Part shown: positions 45,055 to 53,672 of the stretch, one piece after another
Layout of the letters: each line of letters begins with the position of its first letter
Position numbering within the stretch: position 1 is the first letter of the stretch
Source: Paludibacteraceae bacterium
GTDB taxonomy: Bacteria; Bacteroidota; Bacteroidia; Bacteroidales; Paludibacteraceae
Direction: 5' to 3'
DNA: 64,000 nucleotides
NCBI GenBank assembly: GCA_017551675.1
Contig: JAFZLC010000057.1
Span: forward strand, 1 to 64,000
The notes under the pieces: model-generated
The model's database searches: none
The model's input: only the letters and a program-made list of their open reading frames with translations
Told to the model about the DNA's origin: nothing
Position numbers and translations under genes: made by a program

Positions 45055-46407
45055 ATGCAAAAGGCTAACATCTCCAATTCGGTTTTTACATTGTTGACGA
45101 TAGGTGCTCTACTGCTCCTTTCTTCATGCAATTTCATTGCTGACAACAACAAAAATAGTATGCACCTGGTAGTGGAAATCTCCACACCCGACATACTCAA
45201 ATCACTTGCTGGCACACATGCCAACGATGGTATCTTCACTTCAGCTCTCGGTGCAGCAAAAGCAAAACAGGAAAACGATCATTCAGCCGATATCATAGAC
45301 CTCCTTTATGAGGAATTCAAAGCCAACGGCTACCCATTAAACAGGGTGTTCTCCTCTCCCGATCAGAAGGGGGAAATCAACAATTCCACCAGCGACAACG
45401 ACGTAGTTATAATTCTCAAAGATGAGGTAAAAAGTGCTACGAACAACACGATTGAAGTGTTCCGCTCCCGACTCAAGGACATCGAAATCTCGCAAATAGA
45501 TATCCGCGCCATCGATGACTCAAAAGGTCTGATAAGCATCTATTTAAAGGGTGTAGAAAGCCCAGAAAGCGTTCGAAAGCAGATTCTAGGTCATGCCAAC
45601 CTTGAATTTTGGGAGACCGCTGAATTAAGCGAAATCATCTCAAACGTAAGTGCCGTCAATGATATGGCAAGAGAACTGGAAGAGGCACAACCTTCCGTAC
45701 AAGAAAAAGCAAAGGTGGAGGAACCGAAAGAGGAAGACGAATGGACAAGGGAATTAGACAGCATATATAAAAACGAAACATCCTACGAGGAAGAAGTAGA
45801 ATTTCAGAAAAAGAATCCTCTATTCACGATGCTTCTTATAAGTGTCAATATGGACGGAACTCCCATACCCGGTTCTACTATCGGTCATGCTAAAGCAAAA
45901 GACACAGCAAAGATATCCGAGTACTTCAATTTAGCTAAAGAGAAAAAAATATTTCCATCAAACATCTTCCTTTCATGGAAACTTTATACGCCTTATTACT
46001 CTTACGAAGAAGAAGAGGATGAAGAGACTTTCGAATTAATCGCACTAAAATCGAACGGAGAAGAGAAAAAAGCTGTTCTTAGTGGCAATATCATCACAAG
46101 TGCAAAAACGAGAAGCGACAATAATTATAACTACGTATCTCTAGAGATGACTCCTGAAGCCGGTGTTGCATGGGAAAAAATCACAGGAGATAATGTCGGC
46201 AGACAGATCGCCGTTGTTTTGAACGGTCGTGTTTATTGTGTGCCACGAGTAAATTGTGCCATCTCATGTGGAAAATGCGAGATTTCAGGGGAATTCTCGC
46301 GTGAGGAAGCAAAAGAAATAGCCGCACTATTAAATTCAGGAAACTTGAACATAAACGTTAAGATTGTCGAAGAGGAATTCACAGAGACAACGAATGTGTC
46401 TCAATAA
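45055..46407 (+). CDS. SecD periplasmic-domain-like lipoprotein
   Basis: 450 residues from ATG 45055. Signal peptide with lipobox LLLSSCNF (Cys about 25). The mature protein follows the order of the SecD periplasmic part in Bacteroidota SecDF: LVVEISTPDILKSLAG, NTIEVFRSRLKDIEISQIDI (compare the P1 repeat), GHANLEFWET, a long charged insert, PLFTMLLISVN, VSLEMTPEAGVAWEKIT, GRQIAVVLNGRVYCVPRV, GEFSREEAKEIAALLNSGNL. It stops where SecD would enter its RND-type transmembrane helices, so it is a stand-alone version. Function unknown: decoy or accessory of SecDF, or outer-membrane-tethered chaperone. The homology is by motif order and moderate in strength. Confidence 0.75.
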   Translation: MQKANISNSVFTLLTIGALLLLSSCNFIADNNKNSMHLVVEISTPDILKSLAGTHANDGIFTSALGAAKAKQENDHSADIIDLLYEEFKANGYPLNRVFSSPDQKGEINNSTSDNDVVIILKDEVKSATNNTIEVFRSRLKDIEISQIDIRAIDDSKGLISIYLKGVESPESVRKQILGHANLEFWETAELSEIISNVSAVNDMARELEEAQPSVQEKAKVEEPKEEDEWTRELDSIYKNETSYEEEVEFQKKNPLFTMLLISVNMDGTPIPGSTIGHAKAKDTAKISEYFNLAKEKKIFPSNIFLSWKLYTPYYSYEEEEDEETFELIALKSNGEEKKAVLSGNIITSAKTRSDNNYNYVSLEMTPEAGVAWEKITGDNVGRQIAVVLNGRVYCVPRVNCAISCGKCEISGEFSREEAKEIAALLNSGNLNINVKIVEEEFTETTNVSQ

Positions 46408-46452
46408 CATTGTCTCTTTTCAAGCAAAAACATATAGATTTAACCAAACAAA

Positions 46453-46487
46453 AAGGGTGTGCCATTTGACACACCCTTCATTTTTTT
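46453..46487. terminator. Bidirectional terminator between SecD-like gene and rpsO
   Basis: Stem AAGGGTGTG/CACACCCTT with loop CCATTTGA; seven T follow on the plus strand and five on the minus strand. Confidence 0.8.
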
Positions 46488-46503
46488 CTCTCTCCAAGAA
46501 GAA

Positions 46504-46773
46504 TTACTTACGAAGACCTAATTCTTTGACGATAGAACGATATCTTTCAATATCTTGTTCCTTTAAGTAATCAAGCATACGACGACGCTTTCCTACCAAC
46601 ATCTTCAAAGATCTTTGTGTACTATAATCCTTCTTATTTGACTTCATGTGTTCAGTCAAATGGGTAATACGGTATGAGAATAGCGCTATCTGAGACTCTG
46701 GTGACCCAGTATCGGTATTGGACTTTCCGTATTGTCCGAAGATCTCTTGCTTTTTTGCAGAATCTAAATACAT
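46504..46773 (-). CDS. rpsO: 30S ribosomal protein S15
   Basis: 89 residues. Standard uS15: TGSPESQIALFSYRITHLTEH, STQRSLKMLVGKRRRMLDYL. Binds 16S rRNA in the central domain. Own -7 box at 46803-46810. Confidence 0.98.
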   Translation of the reverse strand: MYLDSAKKQEIFGQYGKSNTDTGSPESQIALFSYRITHLTEHMKSNKKDYSTQRSLKMLVGKRRRMLDYLKEQDIERYRSIVKELGLRK

Positions 46774-46802
46774 AACTCAAAAATTTTTAATTAAATCGGG
46801 CG

Positions 46803-46810
46803 CAAATTTA
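46803..46810 (-). promoter_or_regulatory. -7 box for rpsO
   Basis: Minus strand reads TAAATTTG, 30 bases before the rpsO ATG. Confidence 0.55.
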
Positions 46811-46885
46811 ACACATTTTTTTGAAAACACAACATTTCCACTCAAATAAAATTTATAAATATTTCGTGACTCGTCGCATTTTCTG

Positions 46886-46893
46886 TAAATTTG
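46886..46893 (+). promoter_or_regulatory. -7 box for the Sua5-like gene
   Basis: TAAATTTG, divergent from the rpsO promoter; the ATG lies 61 bases downstream. Confidence 0.5.
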
Positions 46894-46953
46894 CACCGAA
46901 TTTTAAAGGGTTCTGTCCCAATATGATGGCAAAACTCTTGTAACATATAGTAT

Positions 46954-47565
46954 ATGCTGATTAGAATATATCCAGAAAACCCCAATCAAAGGGAGATTGA
47001 CAAAGTGGTGCAGTTTCTTCGTGACGGAGGTCTCATCGTTTATCCCACTGACACCATTTACGGACTGGGGTGTGACATCTTCAACACAAAAGCGGTAGAA
47101 AAAATCTGCCGATACAAGAACATCGATGTCAGGAAAGCTAATCTCTCATTTATTTGCTACGATCTGAGTCACATTAGCGAATATGCCAAAGTGGACAATG
47201 ACACCTTCAAATTGATGAAGAAGAACCTACCGGGTCCATTCACCTTCATTTTGAACGGCAACAACAACCTACCCAAACTCTTTCGTAACAAAAAGACAGT
47301 CGGAATCAGAATTCCAGATAATAACATTATCCGCGAGCTTGTCAAAGGATTGGGCAACCCTATTCTTTCCACCTCTGTGCGTGATGATGAAAACGAGATT
47401 CAAGAATATTTCACCGACCCCGAATTGATTCACGAACGATATGAGAACATCGCAGATGTAGTCATCAATGGCGGATATGGTTCGTTAGACCCCTCTACCA
47501 TTGTTGATTGCACAGGCGACGAGCCTGTAATCATCCGTCAAGGGAAAGGTGAACTCATCTGGTAA
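46954..47565 (+). CDS. Sua5/YciO/YrdC family protein
   Basis: 203 residues. [38 protein letters not shown] and [10 protein letters not shown] are family hallmarks; there is no C-terminal Sua5 domain, so it is the short YciO/YrdC form. It probably forms threonylcarbamoyl-AMP for tRNA t6A, or is the YciO paralogue with a less certain role. Confidence 0.9.
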   Translation: MLIRIYPENPNQREIDKVVQFLRDGGLIVYPTDTIYGLGCDIFNTKAVEKICRYKNIDVRKANLSFICYDLSHISEYAKVDNDTFKLMKKNLPGPFTFILNGNNNLPKLFRNKKTVGIRIPDNNIIRELVKGLGNPILSTSVRDDENEIQEYFTDPELIHERYENIADVVINGGYGSLDPSTIVDCTGDEPVIIRQGKGELIW

Positions 47566-47602
47566 TTATAACAGCCCCACTAATTCTCAATTCCCAACTT
47601 TT

Positions 47603-47630
47603 TTAACTCTTAATTCTTAACTCTTAATTC
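47603..47630 (+). repeat. Tandem 14-bp repeat
   Basis: TTAACTCTTAATTC occurs twice head to tail just before the EamA gene; similar A/T-rich spacers are seen in Bacteroidota intergenic DNA. Possibly slippage-prone. Confidence 0.5.
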
Positions 47631-47641
47631 ATAGTTTCGCC

Positions 47642-48547
47642 GTGTGGGTACTATTAGCGCTTAGCTCTGCCATATTGCTTGGCATATATGATGTGTTCAA
47701 AAAGATGTCGCTGAAAGAGAATGCTGTCATTCCCGTTTTAACATTGTCCATCATCATATCCGCCATTCTATTCCTATTTCCTCTGGCTGCATCTTCCATT
47801 GCACCAGAAAGCATGAAATCTCTGCACTTCTACGTACCCGAAGTGGGACTGAAAGCACACCTGTTCATCTTGCTGAAATCCGTCATCGTACTTGGTTCAT
47901 GGATATCCGCCTATTTCGGCATGAAAAATATACCCATCACCATCTATTCACCCATACGTGCCACACAACCCGTATGGACAGTGGTTGGTGCTTTTTTCAT
48001 CTTTTCTGAAAGACTGACTCCTCTGCAAGCCATTGGTGTTATCATCACCATCACATTCTTCTATCTTTTCTCCCTTGCCGGACTGAAAGAGGGAATCTCA
48101 TGGAAACGCAACAAATGGATTTGGTTGATTGTCCTCGCCACACTACTGGGGTCTGCCAGCGGACTATACGACAAGCACCTAATGCATGAATTTGACCGCG
48201 TAGCCGTACAGGTGTACAGCACCCTTTATCAAGCCATCATCATGCTCATCGTTCTTTTCACCTTATGGTATCCCAACAGAAAGAACACAACACCATTTCA
48301 ATGGCGTTGGAGCATCGTAGGCATATCCCTCTTTTTAATGGTGGCCGACTATGTCTACTACTGGGCACTCTCATCCGATGGCGCGCTCATCTCCATTGTC
48401 TCCACCATTCGAAGGTCTGGTGCAGTCGTGCCATTCCTATTCGGAGCCTTGTTCCTAAAAGAGAAAAACCTGAAAGTAAAAGGTCTGTTGCTCTGTGGAA
48501 TCCTTGTTGGCGTGGTTCTGCTAACTATTGGAGCCATGCGAGGTTGA
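47642..48547 (+). CDS. EamA/DMT family transporter
   Basis: 301 residues from GTG 47642 (no ATG in reach). Ten hydrophobic helices in two EamA halves: LLALSSAILLGIYDVFKKMSL start, IYSPIRATQPVWTVVGAFFIFSERLTP, then the second half with LIVLATLLGSASGLYDK and STIRRSGAVVPFLFGALFL. Drug/metabolite exporter; substrate unknown. Confidence 0.9.
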   Translation: MWVLLALSSAILLGIYDVFKKMSLKENAVIPVLTLSIIISAILFLFPLAASSIAPESMKSLHFYVPEVGLKAHLFILLKSVIVLGSWISAYFGMKNIPITIYSPIRATQPVWTVVGAFFIFSERLTPLQAIGVIITITFFYLFSLAGLKEGISWKRNKWIWLIVLATLLGSASGLYDKHLMHEFDRVAVQVYSTLYQAIIMLIVLFTLWYPNRKNTTPFQWRWSIVGISLFLMVADYVYYWALSSDGALISIVSTIRRSGAVVPFLFGALFLKEKNLKVKGLLLCGILVGVVLLTIGAMRG

Positions 48548-48631
48548 AGCATCTCCATCCATCATCAATAGACAGCACAAATCAGAAGACGAAAATTCGA
48601 ATGGATTGTGTCATCATACGATTCTTTTTTA

Positions 48632-48639
48632 TAACTTTG
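48632..48639 (+). promoter_or_regulatory. -7 box for the DUF3256-like gene
   Basis: TAACTTTG immediately before ATG 48645/48657. The long upstream extension of this frame is therefore not translated. Confidence 0.55.
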
Positions 48640-48656
48640 CGAAAATGGATTTTTAT

Positions 48657-49346
48657 ATGAAACACATACTTTCCCTTATAAGTTTCATCGGGTTGGTTCT
48701 TGCAACATCACTTCATTGTCAGGCTCAGACTTTGGAGAACTATTTCGTCACAGGATTGAAAAGCCAATTGCAATTGAACCAAGAGACAAGGAGCGCACTC
48801 ATCAATGGGTATAGAGACAAAAAGGAGACTACATTGAAAATGAAAAATGGTAGTACCGCCTGCATATTGGAATACAAAGAAAATGATTACCTGAAAATAA
48901 AAACTTCAGACCAAGGATACTTTTCGTTAAAGCGATGGACCATTGAGAAGCAAACCATATTCGGACTAAGCTGGTGGATGTGCAGCGCGCAATGTGATGG
49001 CGTCATGAAGATGGTGAAACCCAATTCGCTTCAACAACCTAAACAAATGCCTCAAATCACGTTGGCAGACTTTGCTGACGTCGATTCTTTAAAGCATGAT
49101 AGTCTTACCGTCGATGACTTCGTGAAGAAATTCGAAATTGACTTCATTCACTACGAGTTCACGAAAAGCGACACCATCTGGGTAATCAACAACACCCCTG
49201 AGTTTTTGGATCAATTGAGACAAAGAAAATATAAAAAATACTGGAAAGGAAACGCACTTCCTTTCATTCAAAAAAATGGTGATTTCATCAGAGGAGAGAT
49301 TACCACAAAGAATCTTGAAAACAAAAAAGATCAAAATGGGAAATAA
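48657..49346 (+). CDS. Exported protein, DUF3256-like
   Basis: 229 residues from ATG 48657 (48645 is also possible). Signal peptide (ILSLISFIGLVLATSLHCQAQ). The mature part has LQLNQETRSALINGYRDKKE, LEYKENDYLKIKTSDQGYFSLK and WWMCSAQCDGVMK, resembling in layout the Bacteroidales DUF3256 family (from memory). Function unknown. The end overlaps thiL by 11 bases. Confidence 0.6.
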   Translation: MKHILSLISFIGLVLATSLHCQAQTLENYFVTGLKSQLQLNQETRSALINGYRDKKETTLKMKNGSTACILEYKENDYLKIKTSDQGYFSLKRWTIEKQTIFGLSWWMCSAQCDGVMKMVKPNSLQQPKQMPQITLADFADVDSLKHDSLTVDDFVKKFEIDFIHYEFTKSDTIWVINNTPEFLDQLRQRKYKKYWKGNALPFIQKNGDFIRGEITTKNLENKKDQNGK

Positions 49347-50370
49347 AGAGAGAACCGAGATATCTACATTAGGTGAATTCGGACTAATAAAACATTTAAC
49401 CGAATCATTCACGTTAAAAAACGAATCCACGCTAAAGGGTGTTGGCGATGATGCAGCCATCCTCGACTACAAAGACAAACAGGTGTTGGTGACAACAGAC
49501 TTGCTTTTAGAGGGAGTGCATTTCGATTTAACCTACTGTCCACTCATGCATTTGGGTTACAAATCTGCCATTGTCAATTTCTCAGACATATATGCAATGA
49601 ATGGGCAACCCAAACAAATCACGGTATCTTTAGGTATCTCCAAACGATTCTGTATAGAAGACTTGGACGAGATATATGCCGGCATTCGTCTTGCCTGCGA
49701 AAAATACGGAGTGGATATGGTGGGTGGCGACACCTCTGCCTCACTAACAGGATTGACCATCAGCATCACCTGCATTGGAGAGGGTGAAAAAGGAAAAATC
49801 GTACAAAGAAACAGTGCTAAAAACACCGACCTTTTCTGTGTGTCGGGCGACCTTGGCGCAGCCTACATGGGTCTTCTCCTATTGGAACGTGAAAAGAACA
49901 TTTTCAAAGGTGACGAAACCGTTCAACCTGATTTCGCAGGAAAAGAATACATCATCGAACGTCAATTAAAGCCAGAAGCCAGAAAGGACATCATCGAGGA
50001 GTTGGCAAAGAACAATATCCTACCAACTGCAATGATGGATATCTCCGACGGACTATCATCCGAGTTGTTGCACATCTGCAATCAAAGCGGATTAGGCTGC
50101 CGCGTGTATGAGGATCGTATTCCAATCGACTACCAAACGGCTGTGATGGCAGAAGAGTTCAACATGAATCTGACCACTGCCGCCCTCAACGGAGGAGAAG
50201 ACTACGAACTGCTCTTCACCGTTCCGTTGTCTGCAAACGAGATTGTACAAAAGATTCCGGGAGTCAAAGTCATCGGACACACCACCGACAAGGCGCTTGG
50301 TTGCCGTCTCATCACCCGACAAGGTGACGAGATAGACCTAAAAGCTCAAGGTTGGAACTCCTTGAATTAA
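49336..50370 (+). CDS. thiL: Thiamine-monophosphate kinase
   Basis: 344 residues from ATG 49336. ThiL/PurM fold: LGEFGLIKHL, GVGDDAAIL, TTDLLLEGVHFDL, VDMVGGDTSAS, MDISDGLSSEL, NGGEDYELLFTV. It makes thiamine pyrophosphate. Overlaps the upstream gene by 11 bases. Confidence 0.97.
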   Translation: MGNKERTEISTLGEFGLIKHLTESFTLKNESTLKGVGDDAAILDYKDKQVLVTTDLLLEGVHFDLTYCPLMHLGYKSAIVNFSDIYAMNGQPKQITVSLGISKRFCIEDLDEIYAGIRLACEKYGVDMVGGDTSASLTGLTISITCIGEGEKGKIVQRNSAKNTDLFCVSGDLGAAYMGLLLLEREKNIFKGDETVQPDFAGKEYIIERQLKPEARKDIIEELAKNNILPTAMMDISDGLSSELLHICNQSGLGCRVYEDRIPIDYQTAVMAEEFNMNLTTAALNGGEDYELLFTVPLSANEIVQKIPGVKVIGHTTDKALGCRLITRQGDEIDLKAQGWNSLN

Positions 50371-50421
50371 AATAAAAGAGGTAACAATCCGTTTTTATTA
50401 CTGATAACAATATCATACAAT

Positions 50422-52401
50422 ATGCGTTTCAAATATTTAATCTTAATATTGCTTCCTACACTGCTTTTCTCTGGTTGCTCACTCAAGCAAAAATTGAAAA
50501 AGGCAGACAAGAAATATGAGGTCGGAGAATACTACAACGCCGCATCCATCTACAATAAGATTTATCCGAAGGTAAAGGTGAAAGACCGTCAAATGAAAGC
50601 TTATTCTGCTTTCCGACTAGGTGAGTGCTACTCTCTTATCAACGAAAACGAAAAGGCTGAAAGGGCTCTTTCAAATGCTGTTCGATATAACTACAAGGAC
50701 TCCATTGTATACCTATACTATGCTGAAGCCCTAAGAAAAAACAAGAAGGAGAAAGATGCCATCACTCAATATGACATCTACTTGCAAAGTCGTCCAAATG
50801 ATATTCGAGCTATCAATGGTAAACAATCATCTTTGGATGCTGCTGAATGGAAGGAACATCCTACTCGCTATAATGTTTCCAAGCTAACTAAGTTTGCATC
50901 AAAAAGAACTGAGTTCTCTCCAGCATTTCCTGGAGGAGATCCAGACATCGTTTATTTCAACTCTACCCGCGAAAACAAAGAAATCGGCGGCAATGCCAGC
51001 AAAATCACAGGTGTGAGAAACAACGACATCTACTCAGCAAGACGCAACGCTCTCGGTGAGTGGGATAACATAGAACCTGTGGAAGGGGATATCAATACAG
51101 ACCTTGACGAAGGTTCTGTATCCTTCTCCGCTGATGGAAAAACCATGTATTTCACACGTTGTTATGTGGAAAAAGGAGAAAACCGTGGTGCACAGATTTG
51201 CACCGTGACACGCTCCGGCGGTAAATGGGGTAAGGTAACTGAGATAAAACTATCAGAAGACAGCTCCATCACCTTTGCTCATCCAACAGTTTCACCTGAT
51301 GATAAATATCTTTACTTCGTATCTGACCTTCCTGGTGGATTTGGAGGCAAAGACTTATGGAGAAGCGAGAAAAACGGTTCTCAATATGGAGCTCCTGTCA
51401 ACTTAGGTCCATCCATTAACACACCTGGCGACGAGATGTTCCCATACATGAGAGAGGATGGAACACTCTACTTCTCTTCCAACGGACATCCTGGGTTCGG
51501 AGGACTAGACCTATTCTACGCTACAGAGTTGGAAAATGGTGAATGGGAAGTGACCAATATGATGTATCCTATCAACTCTAATGGAGATGATTTTGGTATC
51601 AGTTTCATTACTGGAATGGAGAAAGGTATGTTCTCATCCAACAGAGGCGAGAAGAAAGGATATGACAAACTATATGAATTTGAGCTCCCTCCTATCGAAT
51701 ATCTGATTGATGGTAAAGTAACCGACCTAAGCGGAGAGCCATTAGGCGATGCCACCATCCGAATTGTCGGTGATGATGGTACAAACATGAAGTTACACAC
51801 CAAGAAGGATGGTTCTTTCAAAATATCACTCAACAAGAATGTCCACTATGTAATGTTGGGTAACTGTAGAGGATACCTGAATCAAAAGGAAGAGGCTGTC
51901 ACCATGGATTTGGAAGACTCCAAAACCTTCCCTATTCATTTTAATTTGGCATCACTCAGCAAGCCTGTCGGATTGGATAATATCTTCTTCGAATTCGGAA
52001 AAGCCACGCTGACCCCCGAATCATCTACAGCATTGGATAAACTTGTGAAGATTCTCAACGACAATCCTAACATCACCATCGAGATTGGTGCTCACACAGA
52101 CCGCGTCGGATCTGCTGAAGGTAACTTGCAACTCTCTGGAAAGAGAGCTCAATCTGTTGTGGATTACCTTATCAAGAAGGGTATCGAAGCAGAACGACTC
52201 ACCGCAAAAGGATATGGAAAGACACAACCAGTCACGGTTGATAAAAACCTCCAAAAGAAATACAGCTTCTTAAAGGTAGGTGATGTTCTTGATGAAGAGT
52301 ACATCAACTCACTCATCAGCAACGAGCAGAAGGAGATTGCAGACTCCATCAATCGTCGTACTGAGTTCAGAGTCCTTAAAACAACCTACAAAATGTACTA
52401 A
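50422..52401 (+). CDS. porE: PorE-like T9SS component (TPR, beta-propeller, CRD, OmpA lipoprotein)
   Basis: 659 residues. Lipobox FSGC (Cys19). TPR-like region at about 22-140 (VGEYYNAASIYNKIYPKV). PD40 beta-propeller at about 160-425 (SFSADGKTMYFTR, VSPDDKYLYFVSDLPGGFGGKDLW, LYFSSNGHPGFGGLDLFY). Carboxypeptidase-regulatory-like domain at about 430-510. C-terminal OmpA domain (IEIGAHTDRVGSAEGN, LSGKRAQSVVDYL, NRRTEFRV). This exact order is the known architecture of PorE, which links the type IX secretion machine to peptidoglycan. It fits the several T9SS cargo proteins in the window. Confidence 0.88.
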   Translation: MRFKYLILILLPTLLFSGCSLKQKLKKADKKYEVGEYYNAASIYNKIYPKVKVKDRQMKAYSAFRLGECYSLINENEKAERALSNAVRYNYKDSIVYLYYAEALRKNKKEKDAITQYDIYLQSRPNDIRAINGKQSSLDAAEWKEHPTRYNVSKLTKFASKRTEFSPAFPGGDPDIVYFNSTRENKEIGGNASKITGVRNNDIYSARRNALGEWDNIEPVEGDINTDLDEGSVSFSADGKTMYFTRCYVEKGENRGAQICTVTRSGGKWGKVTEIKLSEDSSITFAHPTVSPDDKYLYFVSDLPGGFGGKDLWRSEKNGSQYGAPVNLGPSINTPGDEMFPYMREDGTLYFSSNGHPGFGGLDLFYATELENGEWEVTNMMYPINSNGDDFGISFITGMEKGMFSSNRGEKKGYDKLYEFELPPIEYLIDGKVTDLSGEPLGDATIRIVGDDGTNMKLHTKKDGSFKISLNKNVHYVMLGNCRGYLNQKEEAVTMDLEDSKTFPIHFNLASLSKPVGLDNIFFEFGKATLTPESSTALDKLVKILNDNPNITIEIGAHTDRVGSAEGNLQLSGKRAQSVVDYLIKKGIEAERLTAKGYGKTQPVTVDKNLQKKYSFLKVGDVLDEEYINSLISNEQKEIADSINRRTEFRVLKTTYKMY

Positions 52402-52404
52402 TGT

Positions 52405-52596
52405 ATGGGAAAGATTAAAGATTATAAAAGTGCTATCACTGAACTGGAAGAAATCCTATCACAACTTGAAGCTAACGATTTAGAAATTGATGAGCTCACT
52501 ACAAAGGCCAAACGTGCCACAGAGCTCATCAAATATTGTAAGGACAAGCTATACAAAACAACAGAAGAGGTCAACTCTATTTTGGAGGAGAAATAA
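52405..52596 (+). CDS. xseB: Exodeoxyribonuclease VII small subunit
   Basis: 63 residues, coiled coil with YKSAITELEEILSQLEAND and KRATELIKYCKDKL, classic XseB. The large-subunit gene xseA, usually adjacent in this order, is not here; porE precedes by 3 bases. Confidence 0.92.
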   Translation: MGKIKDYKSAITELEEILSQLEANDLEIDELTTKAKRATELIKYCKDKLYKTTEEVNSILEEK

Positions 52597-52600
52597 GAGG

Positions 52601-52636
52601 AAATCATGCTATTCCATCCGCAGATTCGAAGAGCAT
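52601..52636 (+). terminator. Intrinsic terminator after xseB
   Basis: Stem AATCATGCT/AGCATGATT followed by TTTTT. Confidence 0.75.
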
Positions 52637-52649
52637 GATTTTTTCCCTT

Positions 52650-53600
52650 TTAATATTCAAAACAAATATTATCCACCCATAATGTATTACCTACGGTTCC
52701 AATAAATGCACCGTGGTTTCCTGCAGTTACCATAACTAGCACATGAGTGGGTGTGTCATGTTCGCTTCCCCATCCCTCTTCTTGTATCGGCACCACCATA
52801 CCTTTACTATTCTTGGCGCGATAACGACTGCTTAACTGCATATAATCCTTATAATAATCTGTCTGGGTGATATTTCCATAATGAATCTCCATTCGTTGGG
52901 CATTCTTCCAATCAGGTACATCCTCTGTCAATTGAGTACGCATGGTTCCCACACGAACTGCGTGAATATTCCCCTCTGCATCCTCCCATCTTTTTTGTAG
53001 ATAGACAATGATCTCTGCACGGTCTTGCACACCATCAATGCGCTTCGAACTCATGCCAGAAATTTTCATCACATAGTTATTCTTGGAGATCTTACATTTA
53101 TAATCCAATACGAGAGCTTTCGGTTTTTTGTTGAATGGAACACCAAAACTGATGTTACAATAAGGGTCATCAGCCGATTTGATTGGTTCTATCGTCTCAC
53201 CCGTAAAGAGACTGCCGGAAACGAGGACAGAGACATTAATAAGTCCCAACACCTTCACCTTCTCAACCTTTGTATCCAATCGAGCACATTTATTTGCACT
53301 ATCACGAAACTCTGGTTCTACAGAACAACTTGATTTCACAACACCTGCCACACGTGCGTACGTATTGGAAGATGACCAGAACGTCTTCTTTCCATACGGA
53401 TATGGAGCCAATTTACTGGTTGGTATATGTTCATTAGGTCCCAATACATATATGCTCTTAGTTGCACCTCCAATCACAGCCGACTCCTTCACATCGCGAG
53501 TGGTCCATGTTTCAAAATTGCCAAAATTGAGAGGTACTAATTGTGCTGATGCATAACCAATACTAAAAAAAATACTCAATAAAAATACAAGTCGTTTCAT
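52650..53600 (-). CDS. PCMD-like exported protein (putative carbohydrate metabolism domain)
   Basis: 316 residues. Signal peptide (FLLSIFFSIGYASAQ). The mature part has NFGNFETWTTRD, YPYGKKTFWSSSN, LVSGSLFTGETIEPI and a C-terminal beta-sandwich (GNTLWVDNICFEY). The pattern of a GxFxxW start, an SGxxFxG motif and a final beta-strand VDNxxxEY fits the Bacteroidota PCMD family, thought to bind glycans. Monocistronic with its own -7 box. Confidence 0.75.
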   Translation of the reverse strand: MKRLVFLLSIFFSIGYASAQLVPLNFGNFETWTTRDVKESAVIGGATKSIYVLGPNEHIPTSKLAPYPYGKKTFWSSSNTYARVAGVVKSSCSVEPEFRDSANKCARLDTKVEKVKVLGLINVSVLVSGSLFTGETIEPIKSADDPYCNISFGVPFNKKPKALVLDYKCKISKNNYVMKISGMSSKRIDGVQDRAEIIVYLQKRWEDAEGNIHAVRVGTMRTQLTEDVPDWKNAQRMEIHYGNITQTDYYKDYMQLSSRYRAKNSKGMVVPIQEEGWGSEHDTPTHVLVMVTAGNHGAFIGTVGNTLWVDNICFEY

Positions 53601-53623
53601 ATAATTCGTCTTTCCTTTGCTTG

Positions 53624-53631
53624 CAAAGATA
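53624..53631 (-). promoter_or_regulatory. -7 box for the PCMD-like gene
   Basis: Minus strand reads TATCTTTG, 24 bases before the ATG. Confidence 0.55.
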
Positions 53632-53672
53632 AACTAAAATGTGAAAATAATCAGATAAACGATAAATTTATA

